A stretch of DNA of 64,000 nt from Clostridium sp. AF27-2AA (GCF_003478505.1 NZ_QUFI01000001.1:57448-121447); one strand, 5' to 3'; positions 26,284-35,205 are shown, counted from the stretch's first letter. Notes: generated from the letters alone by a model not told the origin. Translations and numbers: made by a program.

Positions 26284-27465
26284 TTAAAGCACCACCTCCT
26301 TTGCAGCGGCGGCTTGCTGCTTCAGGATTTTTTCGTGCTTCTCCGTCAGCTTTGCATGGGTGATGATGTCATGGACAATCTGGGTGTGGTTCATCTTATC
26401 CAGACGGAGAGCCAGCTTTAATGTGGGTGCTACCTGATGGGAGAGCCAGTGCAGGGTGCGTTCAAAGGAATAGGGTTCCGGTTTGGTTGTCAGTTTCAGG
26501 CTTCCCCTGTGTTCCCCAATGAACCACGCCCATTCCTCACTGATACGCCAGTCAGAACGGGGTTTCGTATCGTCCTTGTCCACGAACCGGACATAGCGGT
26601 TGATGATTTGAAAGGCTGTCCGTTCTGGATTGTCATGTTCTAACAGGTCACGGATGGCGTAAAAGGCACGCTCATTTTTCAGCCGGATTTCAAAGCGGTT
26701 CTTTACCTCTGCGTCCGCAATGGGAATATTATGCTTTTTGTACTGCTCATAGTCCTTTTCGTAAATGCAGAAGTACACCTCACTTTGGAGGGAACCGATA
26801 TACAGGGTGTTCCCCATACATTCTTTTTCCTCACGCCGTACCAGTTCGCCGCTGCGGTAGCTTTTGAAGCTGCGGAAGACTGAGATACATTCCTCATTCC
26901 GGCACTTCTCTGTCAGATGGGGAATGTTCAGGATTCCCGTTTTGTCATTGATGGCGAGGTCAAGCCGCTTCATCACGCCGTCCTCCATGAGAACATCCAT
27001 GAAAAACTCATACCAGCTCCGTTCCTGTGCCAGCAGATAGCTTTCAAACTGGCGGCAGCCACGCCCTTTCAGTTCCAGCAGCACCCCTTTTTCCAGTTCC
27101 GGTGATACCAGAACGAAAATATCCCCCAGATAGTAATGCTCTGTGTAAGAGTAGAAACCGTAGTCTTCATGGATAAAGTAGGGGAGCTTTAGCCGCAGCA
27201 CGTCTTCCACGATATGCTTCACATCCGTAGTGGGAAAGCGAATCCGCACATAGTCAAAGAGCATTTCAAGGGGAGCGTCTGGATTGAAGCGTTCCAGAGC
27301 TTCCGTGATGGCTTCCTGTAATGCTTCGGACGGGTGAGCCTTGCCCGTTTCAATATCGCTCAGGTACGGACGGGTGATTCCGGCAGCTAGGGCAAGTTTC
27401 TGTTGTGAGATACCGTAAACTTCCCGTTTCTCTTTGATGTCCCGTACCCATGTTTTTTCATTCAG
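26284..27465 (-). CDS. mobT: Tn916 Orf20 relaxase (MobT, Rep_trans family)
   Basis: About 393 aa. The N-terminal HTH_3 (YGISQQKLALAAGITRPYLS) is followed by a Rep_trans domain (APLEMLFDYVRIRFPTTDVK; HEDYGFYSYTEHY; ELKGRGCRQFESYLLAQ). It nicks oriT together with the coupling protein. The Tn916 protein starts at an ATG at the equivalent of codon QEG, but here that codon is CAG. The best-placed initiator is CTG at 27465, 8 nt after AGGAGG. An upstream in-frame start is also possible, so the start is uncertain. Confidence 0.85.
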   Translation of the reverse strand: MNEKTWVRDIKEKREVYGISQQKLALAAGITRPYLSDIETGKAHPSEALQEAITEALERFNPDAPLEMLFDYVRIRFPTTDVKHIVEDVLRLKLPYFIHEDYGFYSYTEHYYLGDIFVLVSPELEKGVLLELKGRGCRQFESYLLAQERSWYEFFMDVLMEDGVMKRLDLAINDKTGILNIPHLTEKCRNEECISVFRSFKSYRSGELVRREEKECMGNTLYIGSLQSEVYFCIYEKDYEQYKKHNIPIADAEVKNRFEIRLKNERAFYAIRDLLEHDNPERTAFQIINRYVRFVDKDDTKPRSDWRISEEWAWFIGEHRGSLKLTTKPEPYSFERTLHWLSHQVAPTLKLALRLDKMNHTQIVHDIITHAKLTEKHEKILKQQAAAAKEVVL

Positions 27466-27595
27466 TGAAAATCCCTCCTGTCTAAAAAAGCGTATGTCAA
27501 CTTTCAGAGCTTTGTTGACACACGCCGGATATGGGGAAAATCCCTTGTGTACCGTGGGATTCTGCCCTGTTGTTTGATTGTTGCCTGTCGATTTG

Positions 27596-27623
27596 TACCC
27601 CTCTGTTAGATACGAGGGGTTTA
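27596..27623 (-). other. oriT of E2 (Tn916 type)
   Basis: An inverted repeat ACCCCTC (27597-27603) / GAGGGGT (27614-27620) around GTATCTAACA (minus strand), followed on the minus strand by ACAAATCGACAGG. This closely resembles the Tn916 oriT hairpin and is at the same place, between orf21 and orf20. Confidence 0.75.
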
Positions 27624-27659
27624 TGCTGGCGTGCCTTACGGCACACCAGCTACAGCAGG

Positions 27660-29057
27660 TCAGTCCGTTTCTGCGGCTTTTGCTTCGCACGCCGCCTGCA
27701 CTCCCTGCCTGCTGTCTATGAGCTTTTTAATTTCTTTGAGGAAATCGTGTCCTTTTGGGACAAGGGGCGTGTAAAACTCCGAGATAACGCTGGTTCCCAC
27801 ATCCACATAGCCACGCCCTTTTATCTGCTTTAGGAAGAAGTCCTTTGTGGTTTCCCCGAACATCATCCCATAGCCCATTTCCGACATCCGCCCCAGAGCC
27901 ACACGGAAATTGAACTGGTCACGGATTCCGTCCCCCAGATACTTTGCGTCCGGACGCTGGCAGGCGAGAATCAGGAAGAAGCCAGCCTGCCGCCCAAGCA
28001 TAACGATTTGTTTTAATTTGTTGAGGACAGCGGCATTTTCTTTTGTGCCGAGCATTTCCATAAATGCCACATATTCATCAAAGATAAGGAAATTTGACGG
28101 AAGTCCCAAGTAAGCGTAGTTTTCCCCTGTCCGGTAATTCTCCATGAGCTTCATGTCTTCGCTGCGTTTCATCATTTCCTCATAGAAACGGTCAATGCAG
28201 GAGAGCATATCTTCCTTTTTGTAGTACACATCCGGCATAACCGCCTGTAAATCCGCAAGGTCGGCGTTCTTTGGGTCTAAGACGAACAGGACGGCATTGG
28301 TGCGGAGCAGGGCTTCAATGAGAGTCAGGATAAAGTAGGTCTTTCCGCCGCCGGTTCCTCCGGCAATGAGCATATGGGGCAGCTTGTCATACTCCCACCA
28401 GACATTTTTCATAAGCCGGAGCCTGCCGTTCTTTGCCTGTACGTCCTCAATGGAGATACGGTTGGCAATGGTATCATAGAGCAGGGTGTACTCCACATAG
28501 GAATCCTTTAATTCCCTATCCGTCAGCTCACAGTACAAGCCGCTTTCCAGCTTTTTCTCCAAGTTTAAGAGCTGTTCTTGATATTTCCCCAAGGTGATTT
28601 CTACACGGATATGGAGCAAGCCCTGTTTCATCCGGTAGTAGATTTTGGGAAAGTAAGTGATGGTTTCTTTGGAACGGCTGGAAGACAAGTCCTTGAAAAA
28701 AGCGTCTTCCTTTCTCTGTTCAGATTCATACCACTTGTTTTCCAACACCATTCTTGCCAGCTTTTGGCGGTGGATGAGCTGCTTTACTTCATCCCTGCGG
28801 TATCGCCAGAACAGAAGAACGGCTGTAAGGCACACCATTCCTGCCACGCCCATGCTGAATAGCAGATAAGGGAGATTTACATCCTGTGTTATCTGGGAGA
28901 GGGACACTTCCTGCCAGTTGGTTCCGGCAATTTGCCGGATATGAAACAGCAGGACAACCAGCAGGAAGACAGGGAACAGGGCGGCAAGGGAAGTATGGAA
29001 CACAAGGTCTTTATCCGTGGGACGGATACGTTTTCCACGGGGGAAAAATGGTTTCAT
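27660..29057 (-). CDS. Tn916 Orf21/TcpA-like FtsK-SpoIIIE coupling ATPase
   Basis: 465 aa. Two N-terminal membrane helices (~25-45, ~65-85) are followed by an FtsK/HerA motor domain with Walker A GGTGGGKT, Walker B FLIFDEY and an ACQRPDAKYLGDGIRDQF sensor region. It is the coupling protein that feeds the relaxase-DNA complex to the channel. It lies upstream of mobT, with oriT in between. Confidence 0.93.
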   Translation of the reverse strand: MKPFFPRGKRIRPTDKDLVFHTSLAALFPVFLLVVLLFHIRQIAGTNWQEVSLSQITQDVNLPYLLFSMGVAGMVCLTAVLLFWRYRRDEVKQLIHRQKLARMVLENKWYESEQRKEDAFFKDLSSSRSKETITYFPKIYYRMKQGLLHIRVEITLGKYQEQLLNLEKKLESGLYCELTDRELKDSYVEYTLLYDTIANRISIEDVQAKNGRLRLMKNVWWEYDKLPHMLIAGGTGGGKTYFILTLIEALLRTNAVLFVLDPKNADLADLQAVMPDVYYKKEDMLSCIDRFYEEMMKRSEDMKLMENYRTGENYAYLGLPSNFLIFDEYVAFMEMLGTKENAAVLNKLKQIVMLGRQAGFFLILACQRPDAKYLGDGIRDQFNFRVALGRMSEMGYGMMFGETTKDFFLKQIKGRGYVDVGTSVISEFYTPLVPKGHDFLKEIKKLIDSRQGVQAACEAKAAETD

Positions 29058-29094
29058 ACTGAAATCCTCCTTTTCATAAATTAAATTTTTAATC

Positions 29095-29126
29095 TTGACA
29101 AAAAGAATGAATAAGTGTTATACAAT
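29095..29126 (+). promoter_or_regulatory. Promoter of the small plus-strand gene
   Basis: TTGACA (29095-29100) with overlapping -10 candidates TATACA (29119) and TACAAT (29121) after a TG dinucleotide. It fires opposite to the conjugation operon. Confidence 0.55.
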
Positions 29127-29198
29127 AAATATAACTAGATGATACCGGCATGAAAGTAGATTCATGTTGCTAACCTCAAACAGCTAAGGAGGATTGTT

Positions 29199-29465
29199 AT
29201 GAAAAAAATTAAACATTCTACTACTTTTTCTTTTCATCGAGAGAAAACAGATACAAAAACAGAGTTATTGTTATCTCTAACAACGTCATCAACGTCTAAA
29301 TCAACTTTTGATTCATCGAACATGTCAGCAATACCCAAAATCGGTAAGCAACTAATATCTTTTATTCTTACTAACTATAATAAGATTTTACCGTTCTGTT
29401 CCACTATACAAGATAGTTTGCTTATTGATTTAGTTATATTTTTATTGATTGAAAACTTTTTATAA
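29199..29465 (+). CDS. Unrecognised 88-aa small protein
   Basis: I do not recognise this protein. It has a perfect AAGGAGG seven bases before the ATG and its own promoter. The N-terminal half is Ser/Thr/Lys-rich (KSTFDSSNMSAIP) and the C-terminal part is hydrophobic (ILPFCSTIQDSLLIDLVIFL). It lies opposite to the transfer genes between orf21 and orf22, a place where Tn916 has no gene. The AT-rich composition marks it as cargo. A stable hairpin follows at 29481-29517. It could be a membrane peptide, regulator or toxin-like protein. Confidence 0.55.
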   Translation: MKKIKHSTTFSFHREKTDTKTELLLSLTTSSTSKSTFDSSNMSAIPKIGKQLISFILTNYNKILPFCSTIQDSLLIDLVIFLLIENFL

Positions 29466-29480
29466 TAACTTATGAAAGGT

Positions 29481-29517
29481 GTAGCCGAACTACTCGCTGT
29501 ATGAGTAATTCGGCTAC
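29481..29517. terminator. Hairpin after the 88-aa gene
   Basis: GTAGCCGAACTACTC (29481-29495) pairs with GAGTAATTCGGCTAC (29503-29517), one mismatch. There is no strong T run, so termination is likely but not certain. Confidence 0.5.
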
Positions 29518-29585
29518 TAAAGGTTTTGGATGCTATGCAAAAAATCTTGACCTATGTTATTTATATTCAGTAACCATGTCTATTC

Positions 29586-29963
29586 CTATTTTCTAACTAC
29601 TTCATCTTTTTTCGGCTGCTGCGGATTCATGGCAGCCCCTTTTTTCAGGACAATATCCTCCGCCTTGATGTACCAGTCCACCTCTGCTCCCTGAAAGGTA
29701 GCCGTTGCTACGGTATCCGCCACAGGATTGATAATTTCTACCTCTGCGTTGTAATCGAACTCCTTTAACGGCACGCTGGCAGGGATGGAAACCTGAATCA
29801 TACGCCCCTGCCCTCTGGATTTTAAGTCATAGGTACGTTCTTTGATTTCTTTTGATACCGAGCCGTCTTCATTCTGGAGGTGAACCTCACGGCGGAGGGC
29901 AGAAAACTTCAATGCCCCGAATGTTGCTTCCTTGTCAATCACGATTCCGTTTGCTAATCTCAT
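29586..29963 (-). CDS. Tn916 Orf22-like protein (DUF961)
   Basis: A 125-aa DUF961 (YdcP) family protein: MRLANGIVIDKEATFGALKF, then EIINPVADTVATATFQGAEV and DWYIKAEDI. The first genes of the Tn916-type transfer operon encode two such proteins, and their exact role is unknown. A Lys/Pro/Gln-rich tail follows. It lies 21 bp after orf23. Confidence 0.85.
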   Translation of the reverse strand: MRLANGIVIDKEATFGALKFSALRREVHLQNEDGSVSKEIKERTYDLKSRGQGRMIQVSIPASVPLKEFDYNAEVEIINPVADTVATATFQGAEVDWYIKAEDIVLKKGAAMNPQQPKKDEVVRK

Positions 29964-29984
29964 AGTCTGATGTCCTCCTTTTCC

Positions 29985-30299
29985 TTACGCTTTTACCATA
30001 TCGTCAGCGTGTAAAATGTAGTTGGTAAAGCCCCTTGTGCCGATTTTATAGCCCTCTGCGGTGATACGAGGATTGACGAGCTTCACACGTTCCTCAAAGT
30101 CAAAATGTTTCTCTCCTGCTTCAGCAGGGAGGATAACCACAATATCATCTGCCCTCTGTACGTCTGAATAAAGATTGAAGCTGCGAGAGAGTACCGCCAT
30201 GCGTCCGTTGATTCTTCTCTGTTCTGTTTTGTCTTCTCCGGCAAACTCCAAGTTGCCAAATGTTTTTTCCATGTTGGGGATAACGAATTTTAATTCCAT
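29985..30299 (-). CDS. Tn916 Orf23-like protein (DUF961)
   Basis: A 104-aa DUF961 protein: MELKFVIPNMEKTFGNLEFA, then RINGRMAVLSRSFNLYSDVQ and KIGTRGFTNYILHADDM. It is the first gene of the transfer operon in the minus direction. It is a paralogue of the next gene and is preceded by AAAGGACAG. Confidence 0.85.
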   Translation of the reverse strand: MELKFVIPNMEKTFGNLEFAGEDKTEQRRINGRMAVLSRSFNLYSDVQRADDIVVILPAEAGEKHFDFEERVKLVNPRITAEGYKIGTRGFTNYILHADDMVKA

Positions 30300-30841
30300 A
30301 TAGATGTATCTGTCCTTTCTGAATGTTGTGTTTGTTGGTTTTGGGTTCTGGTCTGGAAGCGGAGGGGAACGCTCCAGCGGTGGTGAGTTCTTCGTAGTAT
30401 CACATCCTTTCTGGGGCTATTGAAGAAATTACAGGGTTGTGATATTATCTAAGTGTTAAAAATTAAATGGTCATGGTTAGGATTGTTAGCTTGTATTTTC
30501 TCATGCAGCTCTGTCATGTACTCCCAACAACTTAAAAGTAGATTTCAGTGGAGATTTATAATATCAGGAGGTACGGTTATGACAATAATAACGACTGTAA
30601 AAAGCATTATGGTGGGCAACGGAATTTCTGGGAATTTTTGCTAAAGTGTGCAGGGGCAGTGGGAAAAATTACGGCTGGCATGACATGAAGAATCCGGGAG
30701 GGTCAAATCTCCAATTCCCATCGGGGCTGTTTTCAGCCCCATTTAATTTTGAAACAAAAAATAGACGCTCATTCTTGAACGTCTATTTTGGGATGATATT
30801 GAGGTTTGCTGGTCTATCTTATAAAATCTGAATGTACTTCG
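30300..30841. other. Upstream region of the E2 transfer operon, no clear gene
   Basis: It contains the leader and presumed promoter of orf23. Two hairpins are present: GGGGCTG/CAGCCCC (30723-30740), and AAATAGACG/CGTCTATTT (30758-30788), nearly identical to one in E4 at 50721-50748. A plus-strand frame at 30453 lacks a ribosome binding site and was not called. Confidence 0.5.
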
Positions 30842-30863
30842 ATTGCATTTTTATTGCATTTTT
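30842..30863. repeat. E2 right arm-type repeats
   Basis: ATTGCATTTTT at 30842 and ATTGCATTTTT at 30853 (11-bp period), the same motif as the left-end pair of E2. Confidence 0.65.
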
Positions 30864-30954
30864 TATTTTTTTTCATATAAATTTTAGTGGTTGATAGTTC
30901 CTGAAAATGCCTTAAAATCAATGATTTTCACTTATATAGCATACTGTCTGTCTG

Positions 30955-30965
30955 GAGTTTGAATA
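30955..30965. repeat. attachment core copy 3 (E2/E3 junction)
   Basis: GAGTTTGAATA followed by G. It forms the right end of E2 and the left end of E3. Confidence 0.9.
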
Positions 30966-30973
30966 GTAAACAG

Positions 30974-31013
30974 AGAGCCGGGAAGCCGCATAAACAGCGG
31001 ACTTCCCGGCTCT
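30974..31013. terminator. Hairpin at E3 left end
   Basis: AGAGCCGGGAAG (30974-30985) pairs with CTTCCCGGCTCT (31002-31013), a perfect 12-bp stem eight bases beyond the core. It lacks a T run, so it may be an RNA end stabiliser rather than a classical terminator. Confidence 0.55.
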
Positions 31014-31025
31014 TAGTGTGTAGCG

Positions 31026-31043
31026 TGATACCTTTTTGATACC
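31026..31043. repeat. E3 left arm-type repeats
   Basis: TGATACC at 31026-31032 and 31037-31043 (11-bp period). They are repeated at the right end of E3 (39825, 39836) and differ from the E1 motif TGATAAC by one base. Confidence 0.6.
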
Positions 31044-32521
31044 TATTTAGCTTTTCCTTGACTAACATTTAGTCCTTCACGGTATATAAATGGTATTTTC
31101 CACGAATTATTTTTTTCTTCTAAGAATCCAATTTCTTTTAGCTTTTCGGTTCTACTCTTCCAGTTTCTTCCTAATATTCTGGCTAGAGATTCTGCTGTAT
31201 GTTCAGCCTTTTGATCTTTAAAAGACTCAATCCATTTTCGGCATTTAGGGTATTCTGCAAAAAGTTGTGTTTCTAGTTTCTCCTTTGATGTTTCTGCAAA
31301 AGCCAAACGAAGCGCGTTTGATGAAATAAGGTATGATTCGGATATATCTTTTTCATTTTTCTCATTTAATTGATTCAATTGAAACGCCCGTGCCTTATCT
31401 AATATATTAATAATATCACGGGGAGTATAAATACCATTGCCATCCTTAACATGGTTTATCATCCATCCAATGGAATCGGGATTTTTTGATCCAACATCAA
31501 TTTGTGGCTTAATAAAAAGAAATAAAATCTTTAAGCGTTCAGATGGAGTTAGTTTTTTACAGGTTGTTGGATATCCTTGAGCTTTAACATAATCAGCAAA
31601 AGATGCATTATATAATAATCGTTCAACTAATAATTGTTCAATTATGTCACGTTCCCATTTGATAGAATTCATAGTTTTTGCTGATATATGCGTTAAGGAA
31701 GTAAAACCTTTATCAAGTGTTATGGTTTTAAATATATCGTCACGAATAAAGATTTTTATTTTGAATCCAGAATATCCACAAATATCTTTATATGCATAGA
31801 AAAGAGATTTTAAAATAAGTGTGTCTGTTGATGTATTATCAGGAAAAGCATCATCCAATCTATCAATCATAACCCAAAAACAAGATGAATTATTTATGAT
31901 TAACTCATTTAAGGAACTGAAAATACTATTAAAATCGACTAAAGTGTTAGCATTATCATTTGGTGTTTGTGATTCATTAAAGTCACTAGGAGTGACCTCA
32001 ACGGTTTGGATTGTTTTGCCATCTGGTGAAAATGTATTGGTAAATGAAAATTTTACTCTTTTTAATGAGTAAATAAGATTATCCAATATGCCTTTTTTTC
32101 CGGATAAAAGGCCAGCTTTTTTTAATTGAGATTCAAGATTTTCATAATTGGAAAAAAGTTCTTTACATTCTTTCCATATAACATTAATGAGATAAATTTT
32201 CCATGCATCTATAAGTTTTTGGATATCACTTGTTTTGATAGATACAGTAGAAAAAGCACGTTTAAAATCAGGGTCCCCTTTAAGTTGAATTGCTTTTATT
32301 AGCAATTTATTTTCTAATTGGGGATAGAGTGATTGATTATCACATATTGCAATTAACATAGCGGTTTTGCCAGAACCTTTAACGCCTTTTATTATATCAT
32401 ATCGGTCATTGATTAAATCTAACGTAGATTGAGTGGTTATATAATATTGTGATATATTTTCATCATATTCTGCAATTGAATTTCCTAAATCAATTTTTTG
32501 CAAAACTTCTTTTTTATTCAT
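31043..32521 (-). CDS. P-loop ATPase (Sll1717-like), probable defence or accessory cargo
   Basis: A 492-aa protein. Walker A is GVKGSGKTAM (~45-54) and Walker B FWVMIDRLDD (~217-226). A helical middle region follows, with a winged-helix-like C-terminus (ESLARILGRNWKSRTEKLKE, ~450-469). It resembles the uncharacterised Sll1717-type P-loop ATPases. The gene is AT-rich, stands alone at the left end of E3 and has a good RBS (GGAGG). No effector domain such as a nuclease was recognised. Phage defence is a guess from location and fold. Confidence 0.6.
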   Translation of the reverse strand: MNKKEVLQKIDLGNSIAEYDENISQYYITTQSTLDLINDRYDIIKGVKGSGKTAMLIAICDNQSLYPQLENKLLIKAIQLKGDPDFKRAFSTVSIKTSDIQKLIDAWKIYLINVIWKECKELFSNYENLESQLKKAGLLSGKKGILDNLIYSLKRVKFSFTNTFSPDGKTIQTVEVTPSDFNESQTPNDNANTLVDFNSIFSSLNELIINNSSCFWVMIDRLDDAFPDNTSTDTLILKSLFYAYKDICGYSGFKIKIFIRDDIFKTITLDKGFTSLTHISAKTMNSIKWERDIIEQLLVERLLYNASFADYVKAQGYPTTCKKLTPSERLKILFLFIKPQIDVGSKNPDSIGWMINHVKDGNGIYTPRDIINILDKARAFQLNQLNEKNEKDISESYLISSNALRLAFAETSKEKLETQLFAEYPKCRKWIESFKDQKAEHTAESLARILGRNWKSRTEKLKEIGFLEEKNNSWKIPFIYREGLNVSQGKAK

Positions 32522-32569
32522 AAAAAAATCCTCCGCAATTTAAATTAAAGTTAAGCATATAAGATGTGA

Positions 32570-33139
32570 TTAATTAGACTTCCATTGATAGGAATTGTTA
32601 CAGTTATCATTCCCCTTTTCATCAACACTACTACTGGAAGCAGGCCAGTTGATTTTCCATTCAAAATATTCGTCCTCTGAAATTTCTCTGCTTTTTAGCT
32701 GTTCTTTCCGTAAACACCATTCACGCAGAAATTCATTTACCAGACCATAATCAATCCACATACCGACAGGAGCATGAGCGGGCCATTCGTCACCGTCATT
32801 GTACCGAACGGATTTATCATCAGAAGCGTTGCACTTGCTGGGATTACGGACAAGCTGGAACAGATGAAAGGTGTTACGGTTATCCTCGTCAAGCCAGAAA
32901 AAAGTCTGCATAATGTCCTCGGCGCAGCCGGGGGCTTCAGTAATGAAATTGATATAATTGACATTTAAAATCCTGGCAATTTCCATAAGAGTATCTTTTT
33001 TAGGAACACGATAGCCGGATTCATATTGTGCTATACGAACATCGGCATTTCGTTCTTCATATCCTAATTTCAGGCCTAATTCCCGTTGTGTCAATCCCCG
33101 AAATGTGCGGATTCTCTTAATTCGTTCTCCCAGTATCAT
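32570..33139 (-). CDS. Xre-family regulator of E3
   Basis: 189 aa. The N-terminal HTH (GLTQRELGLKLGYEERNADV, then RIAQYESGYRVPKKD) is followed by a C-terminal EISEDEYFEWKINWPASS motif shared with E1 and the E5 remnant. It probably represses xis-int through sites overlapping the promoter at 33760. GAAAGGACAC lies before the ATG. Confidence 0.85.
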   Translation of the reverse strand: MILGERIKRIRTFRGLTQRELGLKLGYEERNADVRIAQYESGYRVPKKDTLMEIARILNVNYINFITEAPGCAEDIMQTFFWLDEDNRNTFHLFQLVRNPSKCNASDDKSVRYNDGDEWPAHAPVGMWIDYGLVNEFLREWCLRKEQLKSREISEDEYFEWKINWPASSSSVDEKGNDNCNNSYQWKSN

Positions 33140-33161
33140 AGTTCTGTGTCCTTTCTCTAAT

Positions 33162-33635
33162 TTACAAATTGCATATCATAATCCATTCTTCTTCGTTTTC
33201 CCGTACAATATCAAAACCGATTTTTCGATACATTTCAGCCGCATAATTAGCCTTTTGAACGGACAGCGAAACACGTTTATAATTATGTGTTTTCAACAAA
33301 GACAGCATTTCTTTCATCATTTCGGTTCCTATCCCCCGTCCTCGGTATTCTTTGTAGAGGGATATTGCAAGAGAGGGAGTTTCATCATCAATATGTCCAT
33401 AATCGTACATGATGCGTATCCAAACAGCACCAATGATTTTTCCCTCAATTTCTGCAACTAATGCAAAATCATCTTTTAATGATCCGAATCGGTCAATATA
33501 AACCTGCAATTCGGGAGAACAAATAATATTTCTCGACGGTGGCTTTATATCGTCTGGAATAAAAATAGCTTCATATAGAAAATCGCTCAACAACGGATAT
33601 TCCGGCACTGTCATTTCCCGTATCGCATATTCCAT
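33162..33635 (-). CDS. GNAT-family N-acetyltransferase
   Basis: 157 aa. The acetyl-CoA-binding motif A is YKEYRGRGIGTEMMKEMLSL, followed by LSVQKANYAAEMYRKIGFD, the standard GNAT C-terminal signature. The substrate is unknown. It is inserted between xre and the int operon of E3, where E1 has no gene, and faces the same way as xre. AGGAGGGATTT precedes the ATG. Confidence 0.85.
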   Translation of the reverse strand: MEYAIREMTVPEYPLLSDFLYEAIFIPDDIKPPSRNIICSPELQVYIDRFGSLKDDFALVAEIEGKIIGAVWIRIMYDYGHIDDETPSLAISLYKEYRGRGIGTEMMKEMLSLLKTHNYKRVSLSVQKANYAAEMYRKIGFDIVRENEEEWIMICNL

Positions 33636-33717
33636 AAATCCCTCCTGTGAAAATGGCTATCCCGTTTCCTACATTGTAGCATACCTCAAATAATATGACA
33701 ACAAAAACTTATCAGAA

Positions 33718-33811
33718 ATGCTAAATTTAATAAAAAAGATAAATTTAACAAAAAAGCTATTGACAATAACAGAAATGTTAAGTATACTAAAAATGCAAAA
33801 CTTAACAAAAA
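33718..33811 (+). promoter_or_regulatory. E3 xis-int promoter with operator motifs
   Basis: TTGACA (33760-33765), a 17-bp spacer and TATACT (33783-33788). Motifs related to the E1 operators overlap it: ATGCTAAAT (33718), ATGTTAAGT (33775, inside the promoter) and AACTTAAC (33799). The promoter aligns base for base with that of E1 at 4001-4029. Confidence 0.65.
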
Positions 33812-33839
33812 AGTTAAAAAGAAAAAGGAGGACGTGTAT

Positions 33840-34064
33840 TTGAAAAATGTTTTATTTGTAACAGCCGGAGAAGTGGCGCAAGACTTAGGTGTTTCCAAAC
33901 CATTTGCTTATAAGCTGATTCGGCAGATGAATGAAGAACTGGAAGCGAAAGGATTTATTACAATCGCCGGACGAGTAAGCAGAAAATACTATGAAGAAAA
34001 ATTTTATGGTATGGCGCAGGGTGTGAGAACAAGTTCTCACACTCCTGTGGCAGTCGCCAAATGA
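33840..34064 (+). CDS. xis: Excisionase-like protein of E3
   Basis: A 74-aa homologue of the E1 excisionase: VAQDLGVSKPFAYKLIRQMN, then AKGFITIAGRVSRKYYEEKF, with a longer C-terminal tail. I chose TTG 33840, eight bases after AGGAGG; the GTG at 33834 is too close to the Shine-Dalgarno. The integrase follows after 55 bp. Confidence 0.75.
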   Translation: MKNVLFVTAGEVAQDLGVSKPFAYKLIRQMNEELEAKGFITIAGRVSRKYYEEKFYGMAQGVRTSSHTPVAVAK

Positions 34065-34119
34065 ATATGCAAGCGTATTCACTTGGCTCGTTGCTACGGA
34101 AATTGAAAGGAGTGAGATT

Positions 34120-35205
34120 ATGGCGGCGTATAAAGACGAACAGAGGGGAACGTGGTATGTGTCCTTTCACTACTATGACTGGACTGGTAAGAATTGCCGG
34201 AAAGTCAAGAGGGGATTTAAGACCAAACGGGAAGCGACAGAGTGGGAGCGGCATTTTCGCATGAAAGAAGCGGCTGACTTGGATATGACTTTTGAGGAAT
34301 TTGTTCAGGCGTACACAAGAGATATGAAGCCGAAGCTGAAACACAATACATGGCTGACAAAAGAGCATATTTTGAGGACAAAGCTACTGCCTTATTTCAA
34401 AGATAAGAAAATGCGTGATATTCGTCCGAAAGATATTATCCAGTGGCAGAATGAGCAGATTTCTTATCGTGATGAAAAAGGAAAGCCCTATGCTCCGACT
34501 TATTTGAAAACTCTGCAATCAGAATTGAGTGTATTGTTCAATCATGCGGTACGATTCTATGAACTGAAAAGCAATCCTGTTGTAAAGGCAGGGCCACTGG
34601 GAAAAGGAAAAGCGGAGGAAATGCTGTTCTGGACAAAAGAGGAATATCTGAAATTCATTGAAGCGGTAAAGGACAAACCATATTCCTACCATGCGTTTCA
34701 GATATTGTACTGGTGCGGTTTACGGGTGGGCGAACTGTTAGCCCTCACGCCGCAGGATATAGATTTTGATAACAAAGTCATTCGGATAACAAAATCTTAT
34801 CAGCGGTTGGAGGGTAAAGATGTAATTACAGATCCAAAGACACCGAAAAGCAAACGGAATGTGAGTATGCCGGATTTCTTATGCGAAGAGCTGAAAGATT
34901 ATATCGGTAGGTTGTACGGGATTCTTCCCACTGACCGTATCTTTCATCTGACAAAAAGTTTTCTGCACCATGAAATGACGAGAGGAGCGGAGAAAGCAGG
35001 AGTAAAACGCATTAGAATCCACGATTTGAGACATTCTCATGTATCGCTGCTTATCAATATGGGATTTTCGGCGGTATCAATCGGAAACAGGGTGGGGCAT
35101 GAAAGCGTGGATATTACTTATCGCTATGCTCATATGTTCCCGACAGAGCAGACACAAATGGCAAAATTGCTGAATAAAGAATTTAAGGAGGGCGCAGAGG
35201 AATGA
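34120..35205 (+). CDS. int: Tyrosine site-specific integrase of E3
   Basis: 361 aa with the same architecture as the E1 integrase. The arm-binding N-terminus is GTWYVSFHYYDWTGKNCRK. The catalytic set is Arg202 (CGLRVGEL), HDLRHSH, RVGHES and a nucleophilic Tyr in TYRYAHMFP. Its N-terminal domain differs most from E1, matching the single-base change in the arm repeats. It overlaps the mobC-like gene by 4 bp (ATGA). Confidence 0.93.
   Translation: MAAYKDEQRGTWYVSFHYYDWTGKNCRKVKRGFKTKREATEWERHFRMKEAADLDMTFEEFVQAYTRDMKPKLKHNTWLTKEHILRTKLLPYFKDKKMRDIRPKDIIQWQNEQISYRDEKGKPYAPTYLKTLQSELSVLFNHAVRFYELKSNPVVKAGPLGKGKAEEMLFWTKEEYLKFIEAVKDKPYSYHAFQILYWCGLRVGELLALTPQDIDFDNKVIRITKSYQRLEGKDVITDPKTPKSKRNVSMPDFLCEELKDYIGRLYGILPTDRIFHLTKSFLHHEMTRGAEKAGVKRIRIHDLRHSHVSLLINMGFSAVSIGNRVGHESVDITYRYAHMFPTEQTQMAKLLNKEFKEGAEE

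Noticed and set aside
30453..30644. 63-codon plus-strand frame upstream of the E2 transfer operon
   Set aside because: No Shine-Dalgarno before the ATG and no protein-like conservation visible; treated as leader DNA.
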